From Gracilibacteraceae bacterium (lineage in GTDB: Bacteria; Bacillota; Desulfitobacteriia; Desulfitobacteriales; Syntrophobotulaceae): DNA of 5,937 nt. The stretch is taken from the NCBI GenBank assembly GCA_031274335.1, contig JAISQG010000153.1, forward strand, positions 1 to 5,937, given 5' to 3'. Below, one piece after another: positions 1 to 4,766 of the stretch (positions are counted from its first letter, which is position 1; each line of letters begins with the position of its first letter). Under the pieces are notes generated by a model. The model did no database searches. It was given only the letters and a program-made list of their open reading frames with translations, and was not told where the DNA came from. The position numbers were made by a program, and so were the translations under genes.

Positions 1-321
1 CTTCAGCTCGAACGCTTTGAACTTGCGGCTGTATTCCGCCAGGATTTTGGCCGGCGCAATGGGGTCGGCTGCAAAAGCTACCGCAGTCGGGCCTTCCAGA
101 TACGGATCCAGTCCCTCCAGATCGATCTCCCTAGCCGCGCGGCGAATCATCGTGTTTTTCATAACGCGGTACTCAATGCCGGCGGCGCGGAGTTGATTGC
201 GGAGATCCGTCACCTCCGCCACCGTCAGGCCGCGGTAATCAGCCAGCACCACGCCCTGCGCGCTACGGAGCTTCTCCTTGATCACCTCGACGGTTTTCTG
301 CTTTTCGGTAAAATCAGGCAT
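1..321 (-). CDS. rplJ: 50S ribosomal protein L10, N-terminal part (cut by window edge)
   Basis: This is the first 107 codons of ribosomal protein L10, which forms the base of the L7/L12 stalk on the large subunit and recruits translation GTPases. The reading frame is open from an ATG at 319-321 to the window edge. The N-terminus (MPDFTEKQKTVEVIKEKL) and the segments VVLADYRGLTVAEVTDLR and YRVMKNTMIRRAA are typical L10 N-domain sequence, the part that binds 23S rRNA and also the leader mRNA. The helix that carries L7/L12 dimers would be coded beyond position 1. The start is set by a near-perfect Shine-Dalgarno AAAGGAGGTG at 327-336, six to seven bases upstream. Expression is probably controlled by the L10 leader and attenuator directly upstream. 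rplL (L7/L12) is expected next but is not visible. Identification is firm. Confidence 0.96.
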   Translation of the reverse strand, partial: MPDFTEKQKTVEVIKEKLRSAQGVVLADYRGLTVAEVTDLRNQLRAAGIEYRVMKNTMIRRAAREIDLEGLDPYLEGPTAVAFAADPIAPAKILAEYSRKFKAFELK

Positions 322-344
322 GTAAACACCTCCTTTCTCAGGGC

Positions 345-378
345 AATAACAAAAGCCTTCGCTGAGACGCAAAGGCTT
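345..378 (-). terminator. Intrinsic terminator acting as attenuator before rplJ
   Basis: Read on the minus strand, arms AAGCCTTTGC (369-378) and GCGAAGGCTT (353-362) form a 10-bp stem with one G-U pair and a 6-base loop. The run TTTTGTTATT (345-354) follows at once. Its place between the L10-binding core and the rplJ Shine-Dalgarno fits the known design in which L10 bound to the leader favours termination. AGGCT just 3' of the core (405-409) is complementary to the AGCCT of the first stem arm, so an alternative antiterminator pairing is possible. The hairpin and T-run are seen, while the switching is inferred. Confidence 0.8.
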
Positions 379-455
379 CCGGCAAACATTTTGCCAAACA
401 GCCCAGCCTCGGCAGGATATTAAGCGCGGCGCGCTCCTGCTGTCTTCAGCGGCTT
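345..455 (-). ncRNA. L10 leader RNA (autoregulatory ribosomal-protein leader)
   Basis: This is the untranslated leader of rplJ, which in Bacillota binds the L10(L7/L12)4 complex and lowers expression of its own operon. Read on the minus strand it contains the conserved core GAAGACAGCAGG (436-447) and, after a small GC hairpin (about 423-435, AGCGC-GCC-GCGCT), the matching arm TTAATATCCTGCCGAGG (407-423). GCAGG at 436-440 pairs with CCTGC at 412-416, leaving the internal loop and kink-turn-like bases that L10 recognises. A second hairpin at 381-395 (GGCAAA-ATG-TTTGCC) and the attenuator at 353-378 lie downstream, then the rplJ Shine-Dalgarno. The core sequence is seen directly. The regulatory role is known for this leader family, and the exact ends are approximate. 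Confidence 0.87.
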
Positions 456-458
456 CGT

Positions 459-464
459 ATTATA
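459..464 (-). promoter_or_regulatory. Possible -10 element for rplJ
   Basis: A perfect TATAAT lies on the minus strand. Initiation about 7 bases downstream would start the transcript at the 5' edge of the L10 leader. The -35 position (482-487, ATAAAC) matches the consensus poorly and the element overlaps a hairpin, so read-through from rplA may be the main source of rplJ mRNA. This is a weak call. Confidence 0.3.
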
Positions 465-487
465 AACCGCACATCTGTACGGTTTAT
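462..487 (-). other. Hairpin between rplA and rplJ
   Basis: An 11-bp stem with a 4-base loop, in minus-strand form ATAAACCGTAC-AGAT-GTGCGGTTTAT, begins 20 bases after the rplA stop. One pair is G-U on the minus-strand RNA but a C-A mismatch on the plus strand, so the structure suits the minus-strand transcript. No good T-run follows, so it is more likely a weak terminator, a processing site or a 3'-end stabiliser than an efficient terminator. Confidence 0.5.
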
Positions 488-506
488 TTCTTGATTCAAT
501 TCGGTT

Positions 507-1202
507 TCAGCCGAGTACCTTCAAAGGATTGATTTTCACGCCCGGGCTCATCGTGGAGCTCACCGTCACGCTCTGAACATATTGGCCTTTGGCCGCGGGC
601 GGCTTGGCTTTTACGACCACTTCCGCGATCATGCGATAATTCTCGGCCAGTTTTTCATCTTCAAAGGAAATTTTTCCCAGCGGCACATGGATTATCCCGG
701 CCTTATCCGCCCGGTACTCCACCTTGCCGGCCTTGACCTCTCCGACAGCCCGCGCCACGTCAAAAGTCACTGTTCCGGTTTTGGGATTGGGCATCAGGCC
801 CTTGGGGCCGAGCAGCCGGCCCAGCTTGCCGACCACGGCCATCATATCCGGCGTCGCGACGGCCACGTCAAAATCAAACCAGCCGCCCTGGATTTTTTCG
901 GCCATTTCCTCGGCGCCGACAAATTCCGCGCCGGCGGCTTCAGCTTCCTTGGCCTTATCCCCTTTGGCGAACACGAGCACCGTCCGGGCCTTGCCCGTTC
1001 CGTTCGGCAGCACCACGGCGCCGCGAATCTGCTGGTCGGCGTGTCTTGTGTCGATGCCCAGGCGGAAAGCCACTTCCACCGTCTCGTCAAATTTAGCTTT
1101 GGCGTTTTTTTTCACCAGTGCCAGCGCCTCGGCTGGCTCATACAGCGCCTGCGCGTCATATGATTTCACTGTTTCCTGGTACTTTTTGCCTCTTTTTGGC
1201 AT
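507..1202 (-). CDS. rplA: 50S ribosomal protein L1
   Basis: Ribosomal protein L1 binds 23S rRNA helices 76-78 and forms the mobile L1 stalk, which helps deacylated tRNA leave the E site. In many bacteria it also represses its own operon by binding the mRNA. The product is 231 residues, the usual size. The N-terminus is [41 protein letters not shown] (split here as FRLGID 46-51 and [11 protein letters not shown] 60-70) belongs to domain [21 protein letters not shown] (126-145) is the L1 family signature. The end, KINPLKVLG, closes domain I. I choose the ATG at 1200-1202 because GGGAGG (1211-1216) lies 8 bases upstream. The frame is open to an ATG at 1244, but the extra 14 residues ([14 protein letters not shown]) are unlike L1 and lack a Shine-Dalgarno. 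It follows rplK after a 104-base spacer. Confidence 0.97.
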   Translation of the reverse strand: MPKRGKKYQETVKSYDAQALYEPAEALALVKKNAKAKFDETVEVAFRLGIDTRHADQQIRGAVVLPNGTGKARTVLVFAKGDKAKEAEAAGAEFVGAEEMAEKIQGGWFDFDVAVATPDMMAVVGKLGRLLGPKGLMPNPKTGTVTFDVARAVGEVKAGKVEYRADKAGIIHVPLGKISFEDEKLAENYRMIAEVVVKAKPPAAKGQYVQSVTVSSTMSPGVKINPLKVLG

Positions 1203-1246
1203 GTTTTTTTCCTCCCTGTGGTCAGCGAACTTCCGTTCTCCCACGC

Positions 1247-1263
1247 GGGCCGTGAAGCGGCCC
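1247..1263 (-). other. GC-rich hairpin in the rplK-rplA spacer
   Basis: Minus-strand GGGCCG-CTTCA-CGGCCC forms a 6-bp stem with a 5-base loop, about 30 bases upstream of the rplA Shine-Dalgarno. There is no T-run, so it is not a terminator. It could tune rplA translation or stabilise the mRNA. A role as an L1-binding operator is only a guess, because the known L1 sites are usually upstream of rplK. Confidence 0.35.
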
Positions 1264-1306
1264 CGTCCGCTATTGCCGCGGCGAAAACTATTGCTTTATT
1301 TGGTCC

Positions 1307-1732
1307 TCAGGCCGTGATTTCTATCCCCATGCTGCGCGCCGTGCCTTCAATCATGCGGACAGCCGCGTCAACGCTCGCGGCGTTCAGGTCTTTCATTTTC
1401 AGCTCCGCGATCTCCCGCACTTTTTCTGCGCTCACCCCGCCGGCTTTTTGCTTGTTCGGCGTGGCGGATCCCGATTCAACCCCGGCGGCTTTTTTCAGCA
1501 GAACAGAGGCCGGGGGGGTTTTGGTAATAAATGTAAACGAACGGTCCTCGTATATCGTGATGACCACGGGAATGACGAGCCCGACCTGGTCTTTCGTGCG
1601 TTCGTTATATTCTTTGCAAAAACCCATGATATTCACGCTGTGCTGGCCAAGCGCCGGTCCTATTGGGGGGGCCGGGTTCGCTTTGCCGGCCTGAATCGCC
1701 AGCTTAACCATGCCGATTACTTTTTTCGCCAA
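1307..1732 (-). CDS. rplK: 50S ribosomal protein L11 (TTG start)
   Basis: Ribosomal protein L11 binds the GTPase-associated centre of 23S rRNA at the base of the L7/L12 stalk. It is needed for stringent-response activation by RelA and is part of the thiopeptide binding site. The product is 141 residues, the standard length. The N-terminal domain shows [20 protein letters not shown] (15-34), the Pro-rich stalk-switch segment, and the family block [13 protein letters not shown] is at 64-76. The C-terminal RNA-binding domain ends [12 protein letters not shown]. The frame opens at a GTG (1739-1741), but that codon overlaps the Shine-Dalgarno itself. The TTG at 1730-1732 sits 8 bases after GGGAGG and yields the standard MAKKV N-terminus, so I take it as the start. 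It is followed by rplA. Upstream is an unusual repeat-filled spacer with no clear promoter, so expression probably depends on read-through from rpmG-secE-nusG. Confidence 0.97.
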   Translation of the reverse strand: MAKKVIGMVKLAIQAGKANPAPPIGPALGQHSVNIMGFCKEYNERTKDQVGLVIPVVITIYEDRSFTFITKTPPASVLLKKAAGVESGSATPNKQKAGGVSAEKVREIAELKMKDLNAASVDAAVRMIEGTARSMGIEITA

Positions 1733-1740
1733 TTGTCTCA

Positions 1741-1746
1741 CCTCCC
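1741..1746 (-). promoter_or_regulatory. rplK Shine-Dalgarno site that decides a TTG start
   Basis: GGGAGG on the minus strand ends exactly where the in-frame GTG (1739-1741) begins, so it cannot serve that codon. It stands 8 bases before TTG (1730-1732), the same spacing as at rplA. This supports TTG initiation and a 141-residue L11. Confidence 0.85.
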
Positions 1747-1755
1747 TTCGTATTA

Positions 1756-1847
1756 GAAGAAGTCAGTCGGGCGTCAAAGGGTTTAGCGCCTTCGTCTCCC
1801 GTCGCGTCAGGCGCGAAAAACGCGCCAGCCGCCCGCCTGCTTCATGA
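1756..1847. repeat. Palindromic GC-rich repeat, copy 1 (direct)
   Basis: A 92-base unit begins GAAGAAGTCAG on the plus strand and ends CCTGCTTCATGA. The ends are imperfect inverted repeats (left GTCAGTCGGGCG, right CGCCCGCCTG-C). An inner perfect hairpin GGCGCG-AAAAA-CGCGCC lies at 1810-1826. It matches copy 2 (1997-2085) at all but two positions, plus a 3-base insertion near the right end, at an offset of 241. It ends about 10 bases upstream of the rplK Shine-Dalgarno. The structure is like REP/BIME elements or a short MITE. It carries no recognised coding sequence, and its family is not known to me. Confidence 0.9.
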
Positions 1848-1860
1848 TCCATGTTTTACT

Positions 1861-1945
1861 CGTGCGGGCGGCGTTCCCGCAATGTTGCGCGTTTCTCGCG
1901 CTTCCGGGCATCGTCGCCTCCAGGCGCTAAAGCCGCCCGCCTGAC
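1861..1945. repeat. Palindromic GC-rich repeat, copy 3 (inverted, diverged)
   Basis: Read on the minus strand this stretch begins GTCAGGCGGGCG (1934-1945) and goes on to TTTAGCGCCT (1922-1931). It then has a GCGCG/CGCGC stem (1887-1901) and ends GCCGCCCGC (1864-1872). These blocks follow the same order as in copies 1 and 2, so it is a diverged copy in the opposite orientation. GCCGCCCGC of copy 1 (1828-1836) and GCGGGCGGC here (1864-1872) are perfectly complementary across a 27-base loop, so neighbouring units can also pair with each other. Confidence 0.75.
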
Positions 1946-1954
1946 GCTATCGGG

Positions 1955-1996
1955 TCAGTGCCAACTCAGGATTTTTCAGTGTCAACTCAGGATTTT
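1955..1996. repeat. 21-base tandem duplication
   Basis: Two adjacent 21-base units (1955-1975 and 1976-1996) read TCAGTGCCAACTCAGGATTTT and the same with T for the second C of GCC, one mismatch in all. They fill the gap between the inverted copy 3 and direct copy 2 of the palindromic repeat. On the minus strand each unit contains a -35-like hexamer (TTGACA, TTGGCA), but no matching -10 follows. They may be a remnant of an insertion-sequence end, which I cannot prove. Confidence 0.8.
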
Positions 1997-2085
1997 GAAG
2001 AAGTCAGGCGGGCGTCAAAGGGTTTAGCGCCTTCGTCTCCCGTCGCGTCAGGCGCGAAAAACGCGCCAACCGCCCTGCTTCATGA
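1997..2085. repeat. Palindromic GC-rich repeat, copy 2 (direct), reaching into the nusG stop codon
   Basis: An 89-base unit nearly identical to copy 1, with two substitutions and a 3-base deletion that turns CCGCCCGCCTGC into CCGCCCTGC. The inner hairpin GGCGCG-AAAAA-CGCGCC lies at 2051-2067, and the left arm is the consensus GTCAGGCGGGCG (2003-2014). Its right end GCTTCATGA overlaps the last Ser codon and TGA stop of nusG (2080-2085). In the nusG transcript it forms strong stems directly after the stop codon but lacks a T-run, so it is not a standard terminator. Such stems could protect the mRNA 3' end from exonucleases. Confidence 0.9.
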
Positions 2086-2607
2086 AAGTTTTTCCACCTG
2101 CCCGAATTCCAGTTCCACCGGCGTCTCACGTCCGAACATCGAGACGGCGACTCTGATTTTCTGTTTTTCGTCAATAATATCCTGTACAACGCCGACGAAT
2201 TCACGGAACGGGCCGGACACCACCCGCACGGCCTGGCCGATCTTGACGTCGATCCGGGCTTTGGGTTTTTCAATGCCCATCTGCCGCAGAATCGCCTCCA
2301 CTTCCTCTATCAGAAGAGGAATGGGTTTGTTGCCGCTGCCGACGAAGCCGGTGACGCCCGGCGTGTTGCGCACCACATACCAAGAATCGTCGGTCATGTT
2401 CATTTCCACCAGCACATAGCCGGGAAATATTTTGCGTTTCGTCAGTTTTTTCTTGCCGTCGCGGATTTCAATCTCATCTTCCATCGGCACGAGAACACGA
2501 AAAATCTTCTCCTCCATGTTCATGGATTCGACTCTTTTTTCCAAATTGGCCTTGACCTTGTTCTCATACCCGGAGTAAGTATGGATAACGAACCAGTTTT
2601 TCTCCAT
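2080..2607 (-). CDS. nusG: Transcription termination/antitermination factor NusG
   Basis: NusG binds the RNA polymerase clamp and modulates pausing. Its KOW domain links to Rho or to ribosomal protein S10, coupling transcription with translation. The product is 175 residues, close to the usual size. The N-terminal NGN domain (about 1-115) shows WFVIHTYSGYENKVKANL, the block KRKIFPGYVLVEM (57-69) and RNTPGVTGFVG (80-90). The C-terminal KOW domain (about 123-175) shows GQAVRVVSGPFREFVGVV, and the family end is TPVELEFGQVEKL. I choose the ATG at 2605-2607 because GGGAG (2614-2618) is 6 bases upstream. A GTG one codon earlier would be too close to it. The start lies 2 bases after the secE stop, so the two are translationally coupled. 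The final Ser codon and stop lie inside a repeat element. Confidence 0.97.
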   Translation of the reverse strand: MEKNWFVIHTYSGYENKVKANLEKRVESMNMEEKIFRVLVPMEDEIEIRDGKKKLTKRKIFPGYVLVEMNMTDDSWYVVRNTPGVTGFVGSGNKPIPLLIEEVEAILRQMGIEKPKARIDVKIGQAVRVVSGPFREFVGVVQDIIDEKQKIRVAVSMFGRETPVELEFGQVEKLS

Positions 2608-2609
2608 CA

Positions 2610-2969
2610 CTATCTCCCAAGGAGCTCAACCATCACGAACGACAGACCGCTGTCCACCACCCAGGTCAGCGCAGCCAGTATGCCGACCGAAGCCAGCACG
2701 ACTCCCGTATAGGTAAGAAGCTCGTTCCGCGCCGGCCAATGCACTTTTTTAAGCTCGGCGGCCACATCCTTGAAATACTGCCTGATCCGCGTCACAATTC
2801 CCTTTTTGGGCGGAGCCTTCACGGCTTTGTTTTTGGCCTGCTTGGCCAGTTTTACCGGCTTTTCCTCGCTTTTGGCGATTTTCTTATTGTCCGCTCTTTC
2901 AGCGGTATTGCCGCCCGAACTGTCCGCGACGTCGGTGTCATTTGTCATATCCGCCATATTTTTCGCCAT
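2610..2969 (-). CDS. secE: Preprotein translocase subunit SecE
   Basis: SecE is the small essential subunit that clamps SecY in the SecYEG protein-export channel of the cytoplasmic membrane. The C-terminal part is diagnostic: an amphipathic surface helix (RIRQYFKDVAAELKKV, 61-76), the conserved KKVHWPARNELL loop (74-85) and one transmembrane helix (about 86-105). The N-terminal 55 residues are an added, low-complexity charged tail, acidic first and then Lys/Ala-rich (KLAKQAKNKAVKAPPKK), so the protein is about twice the minimal one-helix SecE of many Firmicutes. The ATG at 2967-2969 is preferred. GAGGA (2981-2985) lies 11 bases upstream, while the ATG at 2981 has that motif directly abutting it. 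Later ATGs (2957, 2948) cannot be excluded. It sits between rpmG and nusG, with no tRNA-Trp gene in the gap. Confidence 0.92.
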   Translation of the reverse strand: MAKNMADMTNDTDVADSSGGNTAERADNKKIAKSEEKPVKLAKQAKNKAVKAPPKKGIVTRIRQYFKDVAAELKKVHWPARNELLTYTGVVLASVGILAALTWVVDSGLSFVMVELLGR

Positions 2970-3035
2970 TCTATCACACATCCTCGCCCAGAATGACGGA
3001 GTTCCTGTTTTCGCTCCGCCGCCATGATAAAGGGA

Positions 3036-3185
3036 CTATTTCGTCTCCTTGTGTACCGTATGTGTCCGGCAAGTCCTGCAAAACTTCTTGAATTCAAGCC
3101 TGTCAGGATCGTTCTTCTTGTTCTTGATCGTCTGGTAATTTCTATTCTTGCACTCTGTGCAAGCGAGCGTAATGGCCACGCGCAC
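3036..3185 (-). CDS. rpmG: 50S ribosomal protein L33, zinc-binding form (GTG start)
   Basis: L33 is a small zinc-ribbon protein of the large subunit near the E site. The 49-residue product has the standard length and family sequence ([39 protein letters not shown]). Cysteines 9, 12, 36 and 39 form two CXXC pairs, so this is the zinc-containing (C+) paralogue. Zinc-free paralogues elsewhere in such genomes are often controlled by zinc, which this window cannot show. The GTG at 3183-3185 is chosen because GGGAGGTG (3193-3200) is 7 bases upstream and the protein then begins [12 protein letters not shown]. An in-frame ATG at 3227 would add 14 residues not found in L33. It is the first gene of the operon. 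Confidence 0.95.
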   Translation of the reverse strand: MRVAITLACTECKNRNYQTIKNKKNDPDRLEFKKFCRTCRTHTVHKETK

Positions 3186-3242
3186 TGTCCCACACCTCCC
3201 GTTTTTCACGCCAATGGCAAGCCTCAACAGGCCGCACAGATA

Positions 3243-3272
3243 AATCTACCACATAAGGGGGCGACTTGTCAA
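3243..3272 (-). promoter_or_regulatory. Sigma-A-type promoter of the rpmG-secE-nusG operon
   Basis: On the minus strand a perfect -35 TTGACA (3267-3272) is separated by 18 bases from TAGATT (3243-3248), 4 of 6 to TATAAT. Transcription would start near 3236, leaving about a 50-base leader before rpmG. It lies directly after the terminator of the upstream gene and is the only strong promoter seen for the ribosomal operon in this window, so it probably also feeds rplK-rplA. Confidence 0.8.
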
Positions 3273-3290
3273 GAATAATCTTAAAAACGC

Positions 3291-3323
3291 CGAAAAAATC
3301 TCTGCGCGGCGCGTGGCGCGCGG
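3291..3323 (-). terminator. Probable intrinsic terminator after the VanZ-carboxypeptidase gene
   Basis: Read on the minus strand, the GC-rich arms GCGCG/CGCGC (3317-3321 with 3304-3308, or with the nearer 3309-3313) form a stem 9-10 bases after the stop codon. After a 5-base gap comes a run of six T (3293-3298). Another five-T run follows at 3283-3287. The alternative pairings make the exact stem uncertain, but its place between a gene end and a strong promoter supports the call. Confidence 0.6.
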
Positions 3324-3332
3324 GTGAAATCG

Positions 3333-4709
3333 TCAGCGTATAGCGCCAAAAATTTTCCTTGCGTCCTCAATGTGCAGAATCTGCGTCTGATTATCGCCCG
3401 GCGCGCCGCAGGTAACCAGAATAAAACGTTCGCCGTTCTTTTCCGCCAGGCTGGCAAGGCATTGTCCCGCCTCGCCTGTGTAACCGGTTTTCCCCCCGAG
3501 AATAACTCCGCCCGCGAATGTCGCGCGCTTCATTTTGGAAAACAGGGTGCTGTAAAATATAATGCCGTCTGCGTGGAGGTTTGTCGGCCCGGCGGAATAT
3601 TTTTCCGCGGTGAAAATTCTGTAAAAGACATCGTTTTTAATGGCATACTCAACAAGCGCTGCTATATCTTTTGCGGTGGAATAGTGGTTTTGGTCATGCA
3701 GCCCCACCGCATTCGTGAAATGTGTATCATTCATGCCTAGCCGGCCCGCCTTTTCATTCATCAAATCCACAAAGGCGCTCTCCGACCATGCCGTATATTC
3801 CGCCAGGCCCATAGCGCATTCCGCGCCGGACGGCAGCATTAATCCGTACAACAAATCGAGGGCGCGGACTTTTTCGCCCGGCAAAAATCCGGCTACCGAG
3901 GAATCGGCGGCACGAATGGTGGCAAACAGTTTTTCATCCAAACTTATTTTAACGTCTAAATTCTTAATATGTTCCAGCGCGACGACGGCTGTCATGATTT
4001 TTGTCATGGACGCCGGATAAATCCGCTCATTGCCTCCTTTGTCTAAAATAATTTCGCTCCCGTCTTGGTCAAGCCGAATCAGGAACGCCTGGGTGCTGGC
4101 AATGCCCGCCCCGGAAAATACGCTGTTCTCTGCCGCTTCGCTCCGTCCGGGCGGGTCGGTGTTTTGTCCGGGCATTTCCGCGGGCGCGGAATGGTTCAAA
4201 ATAAATCCATAGTCGCTGCGGGCGTAAAGTCCCGTGCAGACAAGCACTATCATTAACGCGCTTATTAAAATTGCTTTTTTATGCGCTGATTTTTTCGGAC
4301 CCAGAGCATAAATCCCAAAGCCCGCCAGCCCGCCGAGGGAATTCAAAATGACGTCGTCAATGTCGGCGCTGCCACACGCAAAAATGTACTGGCAAATCTC
4401 TATCGCCAGGCTGAAAACAAAAGCTGCTGCCATTATTCTTGCCAGTTTGCGCATTGCCGGAAACAGCGAAGCGCATATATATCCAAACGGGAAAAATATA
4501 ATTAAATTCCCCATCAGATTAGAAATTCCGATTATAACATTCCCGCGCCATATGGAAAGGGAGTATTCCGCAATCGTAGCCAAGGGGACTAAATTCAGGG
4601 CGCGGGCCCTCTCTCCTTGAAATATCGTTATTTTGACAAGTACGATAAGATATAGCGCAAATAACGCCAATAAAATATACGCTGCGGTTTTTGGGCTTGT
4701 TTTTTTCAT
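3333..4709 (-). CDS. VanZ domain fused to serine D-Ala-D-Ala carboxypeptidase (VanY_D/S11-like)
   Basis: A single 458-residue frame joins two domains usually found apart. Residues 1-137 are a VanZ-like membrane domain: helices at about 9-29, 58-82, 89-110 and 118-136, with GNLIIFFPFGY (67-77) and the signature EICQYIF...DIDDVILNSLGG (104-127). VanZ proteins give low-level teicoplanin resistance by an uncertain mechanism. A fifth helix (146-163) and a Pro-rich linker lead to an extracellular S11-type D,D-carboxypeptidase (about 205-458) that removes the terminal D-Ala of peptidoglycan stems. Its SxxK is SMTK (Ser234, Lys237), the second motif is SGAEC (294-298) in place of SxN, and the third is KTG at 407-409. 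Five helices with a Lys-rich N-terminus inside put this domain outside, as expected. The ATG has GAGGAGG (4717-4723) 7 bases upstream. It lies 133 bases after a vanS-like gene. Domain calls are firm; a resistance role is inferred. Confidence 0.9.
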   Translation of the reverse strand: MKKTSPKTAAYILLALFALYLIVLVKITIFQGERARALNLVPLATIAEYSLSIWRGNVIIGISNLMGNLIIFFPFGYICASLFPAMRKLARIMAAAFVFSLAIEICQYIFACGSADIDDVILNSLGGLAGFGIYALGPKKSAHKKAILISALMIVLVCTGLYARSDYGFILNHSAPAEMPGQNTDPPGRSEAAENSVFSGAGIASTQAFLIRLDQDGSEIILDKGGNERIYPASMTKIMTAVVALEHIKNLDVKISLDEKLFATIRAADSSVAGFLPGEKVRALDLLYGLMLPSGAECAMGLAEYTAWSESAFVDLMNEKAGRLGMNDTHFTNAVGLHDQNHYSTAKDIAALVEYAIKNDVFYRIFTAEKYSAGPTNLHADGIIFYSTLFSKMKRATFAGGVILGGKTGYTGEAGQCLASLAEKNGERFILVTCGAPGDNQTQILHIEDARKIFGAIR

Positions 4710-4725
4710 AGCCAGTCCTCCTCGA

Positions 4726-4765
4726 GCGAGACTCCCCAGCCGACTATAAAACGGCTTGCTCTCGC
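4726..4765 (-). other. Nested stem-loop in the leader of the VanZ-carboxypeptidase gene
   Basis: On the minus strand an outer stem GCGAGA (4760-4765) / TCTCGC (4726-4731) encloses an inner stem AGCCG (4752-4756... read 3' to 5') / CGGCT (4738-4742). It ends 2 bases before the Shine-Dalgarno. If transcription starts near 4760, only the inner stem is complete; read-through from the kinase gene would include both. It could affect translation, but there is no T-run and no known riboswitch is recognised. Confidence 0.4.
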
Positions 4766-4766
4766 G

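Noticed and set aside
582..1317. Two long plus-strand open frames over rplA and the rplK-rplA spacer
   Set aside because: They lie opposite a certain ribosomal-protein gene, have no Shine-Dalgarno or family resemblance, and reflect the GC-rich codon pattern of rplA.
1959..1985. Promoter for rplK from the -35-like TTGACA and TTGGCA hexamers in the tandem repeat
   Set aside because: No AT-rich -10 follows at 15-19 bases on the minus strand; the downstream sequence is GC-rich repeat.
2048..2070. Intrinsic terminator after nusG (GGCGCG hairpin)
   Set aside because: The stem is strong but no T-run follows on the minus strand; the run of T is inside the loop.
1756..2085. CRISPR array
   Set aside because: There are only three units, one inverted and diverged. 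They are ~90 bases long with no regular unique spacers, which fits palindromic intergenic elements instead.
1958..2419. Plus-strand open frame across the repeats and the nusG 3' half
   Set aside because: It runs antisense to certain nusG codons and through repeat DNA, without a plausible start site.
2970..3035. tRNA-Trp gene between rpmG and secE, often present in Bacillota
   Set aside because: The gap is too short for a tRNA and shows no cloverleaf or T-loop GTTCGA-type sequence.
3324..3740. Plus-strand open frame opposite the carboxypeptidase C-terminus
   Set aside because: It is antisense to conserved S11 motifs (KTG region), shows low-complexity shadow composition and has no ribosome-binding site.
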